Made by a program: the position numbers and the translations under genes
The notes under the pieces: generated by a model
Told to the model about the DNA's origin: nothing
Seen by the model: only the letters and a program-made list of their open reading frames with translations
Databases searched by the model: none
Assembly: GCA_023417785.1 (NCBI GenBank)
Contig: JAEZEH010000124.1
Coordinates: forward strand, 46,318 to 110,317
Reading direction: 5' to 3'
Source of the DNA: Bacteroidota bacterium
GTDB taxonomy: Bacteria > Bacteroidota > Bacteroidia > Cytophagales > Cyclobacteriaceae
Length of the DNA: 64,000 nucleotides
Part shown: positions 34,897 to 43,950 of the stretch, one piece after another
How positions within the stretch are numbered: position 1 is the stretch's first letter
Layout: each line of letters starts with the position of its first letter

Positions 34897-35403
34897 ATGG
34901 AAAAAATCGGAATTTTTTACGGCTCCACAGATGGTAATACGGAGCGTATCGTCGGCCAGATCGCGGCTGAATTCGGTGACGGAACAGTCGACCTTCACAA
35001 CGTGAAATCAGCTACCGCTGATGATTTGCAACCGTACGCCAACATCATTCTCGCCTGCCCTACGTGGGAGATAGGTCAACTTCAGGAAGACTGGGATAGC
35101 TTCATCGACGAACTGGATGACGTTGACTTCGGTGGAAAAAAGGTAACTTATGTTGGTCTGGGCGATGCCGACGGATATCCGGATACATACCAGGATGCAT
35201 TAGGCATCATTCATCAAAAGGTAGATGGAAGAGGCTGTGCATTTGTAGGAAAATGGCCTACCGACGGATACAATTTCGAAGCTTCAAAAGGAGTCGTAGA
35301 CGGAAAATTCCTGGGACTGGCTATCGATGAAGACAACCAGAAAGATCTGACCGCAGGACGAATCAAACAATGGGTTGATCAGTTGCGGACAGAATTCGCA
35401 TAG
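34897..35403 (+). CDS. fldA: Long-chain flavodoxin
   Basis: 168 residues from ATG 34897; a TTG five codons upstream is rejected. The FMN phosphate loop is FYGSTDGNTERIV (6-18). The 50s loop is ACPTWEIGQLQEDWDSF and the 90s loop is GLGDADGYPDTYQDAL. The inserted segment typical of long-chain forms (KWPTDGYNFEASKGVVDGK) is present. Flavodoxins carry one electron in the semiquinone/hydroquinone couple and replace ferredoxin under low iron or serve nitrogenase (NifF-type). Placed in the operon with PFOR and Rnf, it is the probable electron acceptor of NifJ, which here lacks a ferredoxin domain. Confidence 0.95.
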   Translation: MEKIGIFYGSTDGNTERIVGQIAAEFGDGTVDLHNVKSATADDLQPYANIILACPTWEIGQLQEDWDSFIDELDDVDFGGKKVTYVGLGDADGYPDTYQDALGIIHQKVDGRGCAFVGKWPTDGYNFEASKGVVDGKFLGLAIDEDNQKDLTAGRIKQWVDQLRTEFA

Positions 35404-35421
35404 TGTCAATTCTTATGGGTT

Positions 35422-36507
35422 ATGGAAGATATTCGTTTCAAGAAACCGGTGTTCCCTGTGCAGGAACCCCTTCGGAAATACTTGCTTCACGCCAACCGTG
35501 AAGCAAGTGTTCCCATTGCGTATCACGACCTGCTCCGGTTCAGTAACGCCATAACCCTTTTCGATCGCTTTGGAAATGACACTCTTTGGGAAACCCTTAT
35601 CTACAACGAGAGTGACCGTCGGGAGATCTACGATGCCCTTTTCAAAATTTATGTTCAACTAAAAGTAGGTGGCGAGGTTGGTGGACTTGAACACCTTTAT
35701 GTCGATCGCGTAGATTGGTGCTTGTACGCAAATACGCAACCCGTTCGTGTTAGAATAGTCAACAGGCTTAATGATTTGTTCGACTACTTTTATGTGAAGC
35801 GCGCTGATGCATCCCGGATCTACGGGATGGAACTTGAGCACTACCTTTCACCAAATAAGATCAACTTCCTGGTCAGCCACAATACCCTGATTGAAGAACA
35901 CATTCAGGGGATTCCGGGCGAAACGTTTATAAAGAATTATCTCGACCGGAATGACTATAACCCACTTCGACTGGCAAAGGAATTCGTCAAATTCAATGAG
36001 AGATGTTTCGTTCAGCTTTTAGGCGACATTCGCAGAGATAACTTCGTCGTCGAAATTGTTCCCGATTTTGATGAGGTTCATTTTCGTTTACGTGCAATCG
36101 ATTTTGATCAGCAATGCCATGAAGGAAACGTCAAGATTTATCTTCCTCAGTTTTTCAAGGAAAATAATCCCATTCTTCGACTTGGTTTTGGCAACATGAC
36201 GCCCGTACTCGAGTTGCAGTATCAGCGTGAAGAACGGACGCGCATCGCAAACCGAATAAAGACTTCTCAGCGCCAATTGATGGAATTGCTTGATTCAATG
36301 CAATACGATACAATTTCTTCTCAGGAAAATGTGGATCGCCTAAAGAATGAACTGGCCGATATTTACGAAGATGGCGAGTTTATGTCCTGCCGGACCATGG
36401 GCGAAATAGTCAAGGCCAGTCTGGTGATGATTAACCGGTATCCGGTACGACCACGAATTCGGGTGAAATCAAAATCCGCTTTAGTAAAAAATGAAAACAA
36501 CAGATAG
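35422..36507 (+). CDS. Unknown protein with kinase-fold signature motifs
   Basis: 361 residues, soluble, no known family recognised. The order of motifs resembles protein-kinase/aminoglycoside-kinase folds: FYVKRADASRIYGMELEHYL (123-142; Lys126 and Glu137 or 139 in the positions of the beta3 Lys and helix-C Glu), LIEEHIQGIPGETF (156-169, hinge-like), LLGDIRRDNFVVEI (199-212; Asp202 and Asn207 with the D-x4-N spacing of HRDLKPEN) and RAIDFDQQ (224-231; Asp227 as in the APH IDFD/DFG Asp). The His of HRD/HGD is Leu here. A C-terminal helical part (270-345) follows. Its last 17 bases overlap the next gene, so it is integral to the operon. Substrate unknown; kinase activity not shown. Confidence 0.7.
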   Translation: MEDIRFKKPVFPVQEPLRKYLLHANREASVPIAYHDLLRFSNAITLFDRFGNDTLWETLIYNESDRREIYDALFKIYVQLKVGGEVGGLEHLYVDRVDWCLYANTQPVRVRIVNRLNDLFDYFYVKRADASRIYGMELEHYLSPNKINFLVSHNTLIEEHIQGIPGETFIKNYLDRNDYNPLRLAKEFVKFNERCFVQLLGDIRRDNFVVEIVPDFDEVHFRLRAIDFDQQCHEGNVKIYLPQFFKENNPILRLGFGNMTPVLELQYQREERTRIANRIKTSQRQLMELLDSMQYDTISSQENVDRLKNELADIYEDGEFMSCRTMGEIVKASLVMINRYPVRPRIRVKSKSALVKNENNR

Positions 36508-36910
36508 CATCGGCCATGAGGGGATCGTAGAACGTGTCGTCAACGGGGCAGCGTTCATTTCGTTTGCCCACACGTCGGGGTGCTCGGGATGCAGTATTAA
36601 GTCAAGTTGTGGAATGGCCGAATCGACTGATAAAATATTCAAAATACCGCTGAAAGAAGTGGCTGTGAATGAGGGTGATCAGGTAACGATAAACATTTCT
36701 CTGCGAAACGGATATAAGGCTGTGGCAATGGGCTATGTGTTTCCCTTCGTGCTTGTCCTGGCAAGTCTTTCGATAGCCATATTTATCGGGTTGTCTGAAC
36801 CGGTTGCCGGCATCATCTCGTTGGCAGTATTGGTTCCCTATTTCCTGCTGCTGAAATTGTTCAGAACGCTTTTCTCAAATGATCTATCCATTGAAGTACA
36901 GAAGCAATGA
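36491..36910 (+). CDS. rseC: SoxR-reducing system protein, RseC family
   Basis: 139 residues. The N-terminal domain carries cysteines in SGCSGCSIKSSCGMA (about 29-43), the RseC-family CxxCx5C, followed by a beta-rich part (VAVNEGDQVTINI). Two membrane helices follow at about 80-98 and 103-122. RseC with the Rsx/Rnf complex keeps SoxR reduced in E. coli. In Bacteroidota the family regularly stands ahead of rnfB. Start overlaps the previous gene by 17 bases; the last 4 bases (ATGA) overlap rnfB. Confidence 0.9.
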   Translation: MKTTDSIGHEGIVERVVNGAAFISFAHTSGCSGCSIKSSCGMAESTDKIFKIPLKEVAVNEGDQVTINISLRNGYKAVAMGYVFPFVLVLASLSIAIFIGLSEPVAGIISLAVLVPYFLLLKLFRTLFSNDLSIEVQKQ

Positions 36911-37833
36911 ATAACATAGTACTATATACCATTCTGATTTTGTGTAGCACCGGAATCGTTGCCGCAGTGATTCTGTACTTTGTATCAAAACAGTTTGCCG
37001 TTATTGAGGATGAGCGGATTGCATTGGTCGAAGAAGTATTGCCCAACACGAACTGTGGGGGGTGTGGACAGCCGGGTTGTCATGCGTTCGCTGAAGCTGT
37101 AGTCAAAGCCGGTGATTTGTCCAGCCTGCACTGCCCCGTTGGTGGCAACGATGTGATGAAGAAGGTTGCGTCTGTTCTCGGCATAAAGGCAGTCGAAAAG
37201 GACCCTTTCATCGCGGTGGTCAGGTGCTCCGGATCCTTTGAGTACCGTAAGCGGACTAATGAGTATGACGGCGCCCGTTCCTGTACAGTAGCAGCTTCGT
37301 TATATGCAGGCGATACGGGCTGTGCGTATGGTTGTCTCGGGCTTGGCGAATGTGTCGATGCCTGTGATTTCGAGGCAATGTATATGGATCAACGAACCGG
37401 ACTACCTGTGGTGATCGAAGATAAATGTACAGCCTGTAATGCGTGCGTAAAAGCCTGCCCGAAAGACATCCTTGAGTTGTGGCCAAAAGGAAAGAAGAAC
37501 CAACGCGTTTACGTTGCGTGTCTGAATGAAGAGAAAGGTAGTACGGCCCGAAAATCGTGCGAGGTAGCATGTTCTGGTTGCGCCAAGTGCTCTGAGGCCT
37601 GCCGTTACGAAGCGATATCAATGGAGAACAGTCTTGCCACCATCGATTACGAAAAGTGTAAGTTGTGCATGGAATGCGTCGATGTGTGTGACGTCCATAA
37701 CATACTTGCTGTAAATGTTCCCGCAGAGAAGATCACTTCAGCGAACGAACAACGTATCAAGCGCGCTGAACGTAAAAAAAAGCAGGAGGAACAACTATTA
37801 AATAATGCAAGCGATGCTAAACCTGTTCAGTAA
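36907..37833 (+). CDS. rnfB: RnfB, iron-sulfur subunit with extended ferredoxin domains
   Basis: 308 residues. One N-terminal membrane anchor (about 5-26), then the RnfB-type NCGGCGQPGC (Cys50, 53, 58, with Cys76), then several ferredoxin-type motifs: AYGCLGLGECVDACDFEA (Cys143, 149, 153), CTACNACVKACPK (174-184), CSGCAKCSEACRYE (222-232) and CKLCMECVDVCD (251-261). Two of the last Cys-Pro positions are Cys-Asp, so some clusters may be atypical. RnfB is the entry subunit for ferredoxin or flavodoxin electrons to the Rnf membrane complex. It overlaps rseC by 4 and rnfC by 29 bases. Confidence 0.94.
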   Translation: MNNIVLYTILILCSTGIVAAVILYFVSKQFAVIEDERIALVEEVLPNTNCGGCGQPGCHAFAEAVVKAGDLSSLHCPVGGNDVMKKVASVLGIKAVEKDPFIAVVRCSGSFEYRKRTNEYDGARSCTVAASLYAGDTGCAYGCLGLGECVDACDFEAMYMDQRTGLPVVIEDKCTACNACVKACPKDILELWPKGKKNQRVYVACLNEEKGSTARKSCEVACSGCAKCSEACRYEAISMENSLATIDYEKCKLCMECVDVCDVHNILAVNVPAEKITSANEQRIKRAERKKKQEEQLLNNASDAKPVQ

Positions 37834-39148
37834 CCTGAAGACATTCCGGAAGGGAGGGATCCATCCACCCGAACAGAAACTCTCGGCGCATGTACCAATC
37901 GTTGTACTTCCCGTACCGAAGATCGCGAGTATTCCCATTATTCAACACCTCGGTGCACCCGCACGAATAGTGGTCGAGCGTGGTGAGATGGTAAAGGTGG
38001 GCCAGGTGATTGCTGTTCATGAAGGCTTTGTGTCGGCAAATATACACGCGTCAGTATCGGGGCGGGTAGGGCCCATTGAAGAGGCAATAGACAGCAGCGG
38101 GTTCAAACGAACGATTATCCCCATCCGTGTAAAGGGCGACGACTGGTTAGAAGGTATTGAGCGCAGCGATGAACTCAAACAGGAGATCACACTTGAGGGG
38201 AGTGAAATTGTCAATCGTATCATGGAAGCCGGTGTAGTCGGCATGGGCGGTGCAGCGTTTCCGTCTCACGTAAAGCTTACCGTACCACAGGGCAAGAAGA
38301 TCGACTTTCTGATAATCAATGGGGTGGAATGTGAACCCTACCTCACCGCCGACCACAGGTTAATGATCGAAAAGCCGCGTGAGATCGTGGTTGGAATCCG
38401 GTTGCTGATGAAAGCGTTGAACGTTGAGAATGCCATTGTAGGAATCGAAAACAACAAAGAAGACGCTATAGCGATTATGCGCCATGCATGCGATCCGTAC
38501 CCGGGAATTGTTGTGGAGGCATTGGCGGTTCAATACCCGCAGGGAGGAGAGAAGCAACTCATTCAGGCCCTTTTGGACCGTGAAGTACCTTCAGGAAAAC
38601 TTCCGGCGGATGTCGGTGCCGTTGTACACAATGTGGGTACAACCTTCGCAGTGTACGAAGCTGTTCAAAAGAATAAACCACTTATCGAAAGAACCGTCAC
38701 GGTTACCGGAAAGAGCGTAGAGAAGCCAGGGAATTTCCGCGTCAGGATCGGAACGCCTGTCAGCGAACTGGTTGACGCTGCGGGTGGATTACCAGAAGAT
38801 ACCGGGAAGGTCCTGAGTGGCGGACCAATGATGGGCAGGGCGCTCAGTAGTATTGACGTCCCGGTCGCCAAGGCAACTTCAGGGATACTCATTGTTCCGC
38901 GTGAGGAAGCTAAACGCACTGAAGTTTACAATTGTCTCCGTTGTGGAAAGTGTGTCGAGGTTTGTCCCATGGGGCTATCACCATATTATCTGATGACGCT
39001 GGGTCAGCGAGGCGACGTGGCGAAGGCAACTGAAGAACATATCCTCGATTGTATTGAATGTGGATCGTGTTCTTTTGTATGCCCTTCAAACAGACCGATC
39101 CTGGATTATGTCAGACTGGGAAAAACAAGAGTGAAGAAATCGAAATAA
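37805..39148 (+). CDS. rnfC: RnfC, NADH-binding subunit
   Basis: 447 residues. The flavin/NADH-binding domain starts near residue 130 with EAGVVGMGGAAFPSHVKL and INGVECEPYLTADHRLMIE. Two [4Fe-4S] ferredoxin motifs lie near the C-terminus: CLRCGKCVEVCP (377-388) and CIECGSCSFVCP (416-427). RnfC is the cytosolic peripheral subunit exchanging electrons between NADH and the membrane part. It overlaps rnfB by 29 bases and ends 1 base before rnfD, so expression is tightly coupled. A second ATG lies 9 bases later. Confidence 0.96.
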   Translation: MQAMLNLFSNLKTFRKGGIHPPEQKLSAHVPIVVLPVPKIASIPIIQHLGAPARIVVERGEMVKVGQVIAVHEGFVSANIHASVSGRVGPIEEAIDSSGFKRTIIPIRVKGDDWLEGIERSDELKQEITLEGSEIVNRIMEAGVVGMGGAAFPSHVKLTVPQGKKIDFLIINGVECEPYLTADHRLMIEKPREIVVGIRLLMKALNVENAIVGIENNKEDAIAIMRHACDPYPGIVVEALAVQYPQGGEKQLIQALLDREVPSGKLPADVGAVVHNVGTTFAVYEAVQKNKPLIERTVTVTGKSVEKPGNFRVRIGTPVSELVDAAGGLPEDTGKVLSGGPMMGRALSSIDVPVAKATSGILIVPREEAKRTEVYNCLRCGKCVEVCPMGLSPYYLMTLGQRGDVAKATEEHILDCIECGSCSFVCPSNRPILDYVRLGKTRVKKSK

Positions 39149-39149
39149 C

Positions 39150-40154
39150 ATGGCATCCTTATTAACTGTATCGCCTTCGCCCCACATTCACGACGAACTG
39201 AGCGTGCCCCGGATAATGCGCGTTGTAATTATCGCGCTACTTCCTGCGCTGTTTTTTTCGGTATACACCTTCGGAATCTCGGCTTTGATGATTACGATAC
39301 TTGCGGTGTTCTCATGCATGCTGAGCGAATTCGTTATCAATCGGTTTCTTCTTCAACGGCCAGACAGTCTGCACGATGGCTCTGCTGTGATAACCGGGAT
39401 GCTACTGGCATTTAACGTGCCTTCAAATCTGCCATGGCATATTGTTATGATTGGCTCGCTGGTGGCGATGAGTATTGGTAAACTAAGTTTCGGAGGCCTT
39501 GGTAATAATCCATTTAATCCGGCGCTGGTAGGCAGAGTCTTCCTGCTGATATCGTTTCCGGTTCAGATGACGAGTTGGCCGACACCGGGTTTTTCATTAT
39601 CGCTGGATGCGACGACCAGTGCCACACCCCTGGGTCTTCTTAAGGATGGTATGCGCGCCGGTGAACCTGTGTCTGAATTGATGGGCCAGATGCCTTCGTA
39701 TACCGACTTCTTCTTTGGCTTGCAGGGCGGGTCATTGGGAGAGGTTTCAGCTTTCGCACTGTTGCTAGGGCTGGGTTACATGCTTATCAGAAAAGTTATC
39801 ACGTGGCACGTGCCGGTGTCAATAGTGCTTACGGTGTTTGTCACAACGGGCCTTTTCTGGTTGGCAGATCCCGCAAAGTATGCTAATCCCTTTTTCCATG
39901 TCCTCACCGGGGGCGTGTTACTCGGAGCTGTTTTTATGGCAACAGACTATGTGACTTCGCCTGTAACGCATAGGGGAATGGTGATTTTTGGAATTGGAAT
40001 TGGAGTACTTACTGTGATGATTCGTGTTTTTGGAAGCTATCCCGAAGGGATTTCGTTCGCTATCCTGATCATGAATGCATTTGTGCCGATCATTAATCGC
40101 TATGTGAAACCGGTGCCCTTCGGAAGCTTAAAAACCATCGGACAAAAACAATAA
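39150..40154 (+). CDS. rnfD: RnfD, membrane subunit with covalent flavin site
   Basis: 334 residues with about ten membrane helices. The family core reads DGSAVITGMLLAFNVPSNLP and FGGLGNNPFNPALVGRVFLL. The covalent FMN attachment motif is DATTSATPLG, with Thr159 (S-A-T-P) the predicted phosphoester site, as in RnfD of Vibrio cholerae. The C-terminus has FHVLTGGVLLGAVFMATDYV. RnfD with RnfG carries electrons through the membrane while sodium or protons are moved. It begins 1 base after rnfC. Confidence 0.96.
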   Translation: MASLLTVSPSPHIHDELSVPRIMRVVIIALLPALFFSVYTFGISALMITILAVFSCMLSEFVINRFLLQRPDSLHDGSAVITGMLLAFNVPSNLPWHIVMIGSLVAMSIGKLSFGGLGNNPFNPALVGRVFLLISFPVQMTSWPTPGFSLSLDATTSATPLGLLKDGMRAGEPVSELMGQMPSYTDFFFGLQGGSLGEVSAFALLLGLGYMLIRKVITWHVPVSIVLTVFVTTGLFWLADPAKYANPFFHVLTGGVLLGAVFMATDYVTSPVTHRGMVIFGIGIGVLTVMIRVFGSYPEGISFAILIMNAFVPIINRYVKPVPFGSLKTIGQKQ

Positions 40155-40159
40155 CCACT

Positions 40160-40744
40160 ATGGCAACGCTGAAATCAAACTTTGTCAATATGCTGGTTAC
40201 TCTCACCGTGGTAACCCTTATGGCGGCCGTGGCGCTTGGCTTCGTCTATAAGGCTACAAAGATACCAATTGAAAAAGCAACGCTGGCCAAACAACTTAAG
40301 GCAATTGAGTCGGTAATGAAAGGGTACGATAATAACCCTGTAGCCGACAAGTTCAAAGTGGCCATCCCGGGAGGTAAAGACAGTCTGGAGTTCTTTCCGG
40401 CTAAATATGGTGGCGAGTTTCAGGGTGTGGCTATTAAAACAAAATCCGGAAAAGGATATAGTGGTGACATTTGGTTAATGGTCGGGTTTGAAAAGGGCGG
40501 GACCATTGCTGATGTATTCGTTATCCAGCATCTTGAAACCCCCGGACTTGGCTCGAAAATGTCGGAACCCTTTTTCCTGAATCAGTACAGGGGTAAGCAT
40601 CCCGGAAAAGACAACGTGCTCGTACGCAAGGATGGGGGAACTATTGACGCTATTTCCGGCGCGACTATTTCTTCCCGTGCCTTTTCGGAGGCTGTTATTA
40701 CTGCCTACAAAACATTTGAACAATCGGGGTATGGAAAAGATTAG
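40160..40744 (+). CDS. rnfG: RnfG, periplasmic flavin subunit
   Basis: 194 residues with one N-terminal membrane helix (LVTLTVVTLMAAVALGFVYK, about 12-31) and a periplasmic domain. The FMN attachment motif is DAISGATISSRAF (163-175), with Thr169 as the predicted covalent flavin site (S-G-A-T). QHLETPGLGSKMSEPFF is also a family signature. It receives electrons from or passes them to RnfD. Its last 14 bases overlap rnfE. Confidence 0.95.
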   Translation: MATLKSNFVNMLVTLTVVTLMAAVALGFVYKATKIPIEKATLAKQLKAIESVMKGYDNNPVADKFKVAIPGGKDSLEFFPAKYGGEFQGVAIKTKSGKGYSGDIWLMVGFEKGGTIADVFVIQHLETPGLGSKMSEPFFLNQYRGKHPGKDNVLVRKDGGTIDAISGATISSRAFSEAVITAYKTFEQSGYGKD

Positions 40745-41378
40745 TTATAGGGATAATTTGTTGAAGGGTATCATCAGGGAAAACCCGGTGTTTGTTGTGT
40801 TACTTGGATTATGTCCAACACTGGGTGTCACATCGAGCGCAATCAACGGCCTGGGCATGGGTGTTGCTACGCTGTTTGTTCTGATGATGTCAAATGCAGT
40901 AATTGCCACGGTCAAGAATCTAATACCCGCCAAAGTTCGTATCCCTGCCTATATTGTTATCATAGCCGCGTTCGTGACGGTAATCGATTTACTTATGGCG
41001 GCTTATGTCCCTGCGTTGCATGAGCAGCTTGGCTTGTTCATTCCACTTATTGTCGTGAACTGCATTGTCCTGGGTCGCGCGGAGGCCTTTGCTTCGCGCA
41101 ATACCGTTGCCGCCAGTGTCGTCGATGGCATCGGTATGGGGCTTGGATTTACCTATGCACTTACGCTCCTTGGTTTTATCCGCGAATTGCTTGGCAATCT
41201 TTCGGTCTTTGGTGTGAAGATCACTGATGGCGACGGCATGCTCATCTTCATCCTGGCACCGGGTGCCTTCATTACTCTTGGATTTATCATCGCGTTCAAT
41301 AAGTGGTTGAGCTTACGAAAGAAGAAGCCGGTAAAGCCCACGGTTCCTGACAACAAAGAAATTCCTTTACACGCATAA
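40731..41378 (+). CDS. rnfE: RnfE, membrane subunit
   Basis: 215 residues from ATG 40731; the frame extends back to 40632 but that leader is inside rnfG and reads as non-RnfE. Six membrane helices. Conserved cysteines lie in LLGLCPTLGVTSSAINGLGM (Cys28) and PLIVVNCIVLGRAEAFA (Cys111), which with those of RnfA bind an intramembrane [2Fe-2S] cluster in studied complexes. RGFIRELLGN-type and GAFITLGFIIAF segments follow. A basic tail ends the protein. Confidence 0.95.
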   Translation: MEKISYRDNLLKGIIRENPVFVVLLGLCPTLGVTSSAINGLGMGVATLFVLMMSNAVIATVKNLIPAKVRIPAYIVIIAAFVTVIDLLMAAYVPALHEQLGLFIPLIVVNCIVLGRAEAFASRNTVAASVVDGIGMGLGFTYALTLLGFIRELLGNLSVFGVKITDGDGMLIFILAPGAFITLGFIIAFNKWLSLRKKKPVKPTVPDNKEIPLHA

Positions 41379-41390
41379 AAGTCAGACGAA

Positions 41391-41963
41391 ATGGAATATC
41401 TCATTATCATATTTTCAGCAATCTTCATCAACAATATTGTTCTTTCCCGCTTTCTGGGCATCTGCCCGTTTCTGGGCGTATCAAAAGGATATTCCACGGC
41501 GTTGGGCATGGGCATGGCAGTAATCTTCGTAATGACCATTGCTACGATCATCACATATCTGCTGATGCATCTGGTTCTTGTCCCTTTTGGCGTTACATAT
41601 CTGCAAACGGTAAGTTATATCCTTATCATAGCGTTTCTGGTTCAGGTGGTTGAGATCGTTCTCAAAAAAGTAAGTAATGACTTATATCAATCACTGGGTG
41701 TTTTCCTTCCGTTAATTACAACGAACTGCGCGATTCTCGGGGTTGCTATCCTCGTAATTCAAAAAGAGTTTTCCTTGCTGGGAAGTGTCTTGTTTGCCGT
41801 CGGAAACGGCCTGGGCTTCACGCTGGCTATCGTATTGTTCGCGTCACTCCGGGAGCAGCTCGACTTCGCTGAACTTCCCCCCGCGATGAAAGGTGTACCT
41901 GCCGCCCTTCTCGTTGCAAGCATTTTGGCCATGGCTTTCATGGGCTTCGCAGGAATGGTATAG
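41391..41963 (+). CDS. rnfA: RnfA, membrane subunit
   Basis: 190 residues, six membrane helices. NNIVLSRFLGICPFLGVSK (Cys25) and LPLITTNCAILGVAI (Cys113) match RnfE's inverted-topology partner and would co-bind the [2Fe-2S] cluster. It completes a B-C-D-G-E-A set, the order usual in Bacteroidota/Chlorobi-type Rnf. Rnf couples electron flow between low-potential donor and NAD to sodium or proton transport. A gap of 139 bases separates it from korA, with no recognised terminator. Confidence 0.96.
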   Translation: MEYLIIIFSAIFINNIVLSRFLGICPFLGVSKGYSTALGMGMAVIFVMTIATIITYLLMHLVLVPFGVTYLQTVSYILIIAFLVQVVEIVLKKVSNDLYQSLGVFLPLITTNCAILGVAILVIQKEFSLLGSVLFAVGNGLGFTLAIVLFASLREQLDFAELPPAMKGVPAALLVASILAMAFMGFAGMV

Positions 41964-42102
41964 GACTCCGGTCTACTATGATAATTGTCATGGGTGGGGT
42001 TGACGGGTCTCAGCGGTTTATTCGGATAATTAAGCAAACTTTTCATACGCATACCAGTGTACCAGAAAACCGGGGAGACCAGCGTGCGTAAAAAACATTC
42101 GC

Positions 42103-43950
42103 ATGAAAAAGGAAATTGTTACTAAGGACGACGCAACCATTCGCTTCGCCGGAGATTCAGGTGATGGTATGCAACTTGCGGGCTCGTTATTCGCAGACGC
42201 GTGTGGTCATGCCGGAAATGACATCAATACTTTTCCCGACTATCCCTCGGAGATTCGCGCCCCGGAGGGAACCCTCTACGGGGTCAGTGCCTTTCAGGTT
42301 CACTTTGGATCAGGTAGTATAAATACGTCGGGAGATGTTATTGACGTACTGATTGCAATGAATGCGTCATCGCTTAAGGTGAGTCTTCCAGATGTTCGCA
42401 GGGGAGGCTTGATCATTGCCGACGATCAGGGCTTCGATTTGAAGAATCTGCAATTGGCGGGGTATACGGCCAATCCGTTGGATAACGGCATCAGCGAGGA
42501 GTATACTATTGTCAAAGTAGACTTTATTCAACAAGTAAAGCCAATTCTCAAGAGCAATGGCCTTGAGGTTAAGCTTGCCAGGCAGGTACGCAACATATTT
42601 GCGCTTGGCATTGCGTACTGGTTGTTTGATCGTCCCACTACTTCGACCCTTAAATGGTTGGATAGGAAATTCGGCAAAAAACCTGACATACTTCGCGCCA
42701 ACAAACTCATTCTTGAAGCCGGCGTGGCATATGCCGAATCGGAGCCTGCGCTGGTGCGAAGGGGGATCATGTCCAGGTCAAAATTTCAGCGTGGACGTTA
42801 CCGGAACATAAGCGGCAATCAGGCAATAGCCCTGGGGTTGGTGACAGCGGCTCAAAAGGCGAACCTCCCACTGTTTCTGGGTTCATATCCGATTACCCCG
42901 GCCACGGAGATACTCCAATACATTTCCAGCTACTCGAGGTACGGTGTGCGTTGCCTTCAGGCTGAAGACGAAATTGGGGGTATTGCCAGCGCGATCGGTG
43001 CTGCCTATGGCGGATCCCTGGCAGCGACGACGACCAGCGGGCCGGGTCTATCGTTGAAAACGGAAGCCATCGGACTCGCCATCATGACAGAATTACCTCT
43101 GGTCATCATCGATGTACAGCGCGCCGGCCCGTCTACAGGTTTGCCCACCAAGCCGGAACAAAGTGATCTTCTCCAGGCATTTTATGGACGTCACGGCGAA
43201 TCACCCCTTTGTGTTCTGGCTGCTGAGAGTCCGTCAGATTGTTTCTCGATGACGATCGAGGCGGCGCGGATAGCTCTTCAGTACATGACTCCTGTTATAC
43301 TCTTATCTGATGGATACATTGGCCAATCGTCCGAACCATGGAAGATCCCGGACGTAAGTAGTTTGCCAGACATAACACCGACCATCGTCACCGATCCTGC
43401 GACGTTCGCACCCTATAAGAGAAATCCGGAGACGCTTGCGCGGATGTGGACGATACCCGGTGTAAAAGGACTTGAGCATCGTATAGGTGGTCTCGAAAAA
43501 GCCGATATTACAGGCAATGTCAGCCATGATCCGTTGAACCATGAGAAGATGGTGAATCTGCGGAAAGAAAAAATTGAAAGGATCGCCAATTCTATTCCAC
43601 TGCTTGAGATTGAAGGTCCGCCTGAAGGCGAAATACTTATTCTTAGTTGGGGAAGTACATTCGGCGCGGCGCGAACTGCATTCGAACTTCTTCAACGCGA
43701 TGGTTACCCGGTTTCGTTTGCTAACCTGCGTTATCTGAATCCATTCCCAAAAAACCTCGGCGAAATTCTGACGAGGTTTCAGCGGGTTCTCATTCCTGAA
43801 CTGAATACGGGCCAGTTGAAGAATATAATTCAGTCACGCTTCAGCATCGAAGTGGATGGCTTTAGCAAAGTACAGGGCCAGCTGTTCAAAACTGAAGAAA
43901 TCGTGGAAAGGGTCGTAGCGCTTATCAACCTTGAAAGATCAGTCGTATGA
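42103..43950 (+). CDS. korA: 2-oxoacid:acceptor oxidoreductase, fused gamma-alpha subunit
   Basis: 615 residues. The gamma domain comes first (10-190: TIRFAGDSGDGMQLAGSLFA, then TLYGVSAFQVHFGSG and a Rossmann-like part). The alpha part follows from about 225: ISGNQAIALGLVTAAQKANL, FLGSYPITPATEIL, QAEDEIGGIASAIGAAYGG and a C-terminal transketolase-like domain (LILSWGSTFGAARTAFEL). This is the KorA form common in Bacteroidota and Actinobacteria, most often for 2-oxoglutarate or branched-chain 2-oxoacids; the substrate is not decided by sequence. ATGA overlap with korB. It shares the strand and probably the physiology of the Rnf genes. Confidence 0.94.
   Translation: MKKEIVTKDDATIRFAGDSGDGMQLAGSLFADACGHAGNDINTFPDYPSEIRAPEGTLYGVSAFQVHFGSGSINTSGDVIDVLIAMNASSLKVSLPDVRRGGLIIADDQGFDLKNLQLAGYTANPLDNGISEEYTIVKVDFIQQVKPILKSNGLEVKLARQVRNIFALGIAYWLFDRPTTSTLKWLDRKFGKKPDILRANKLILEAGVAYAESEPALVRRGIMSRSKFQRGRYRNISGNQAIALGLVTAAQKANLPLFLGSYPITPATEILQYISSYSRYGVRCLQAEDEIGGIASAIGAAYGGSLAATTTSGPGLSLKTEAIGLAIMTELPLVIIDVQRAGPSTGLPTKPEQSDLLQAFYGRHGESPLCVLAAESPSDCFSMTIEAARIALQYMTPVILLSDGYIGQSSEPWKIPDVSSLPDITPTIVTDPATFAPYKRNPETLARMWTIPGVKGLEHRIGGLEKADITGNVSHDPLNHEKMVNLRKEKIERIANSIPLLEIEGPPEGEILILSWGSTFGAARTAFELLQRDGYPVSFANLRYLNPFPKNLGEILTRFQRVLIPELNTGQLKNIIQSRFSIEVDGFSKVQGQLFKTEEIVERVVALINLERSVV

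Noticed and set aside
40632..40730. N-terminal extension of rnfE into rnfG
   Set aside because: RnfE homologs begin near the ATG at 40731; the extension is inside rnfG and has no counterpart.
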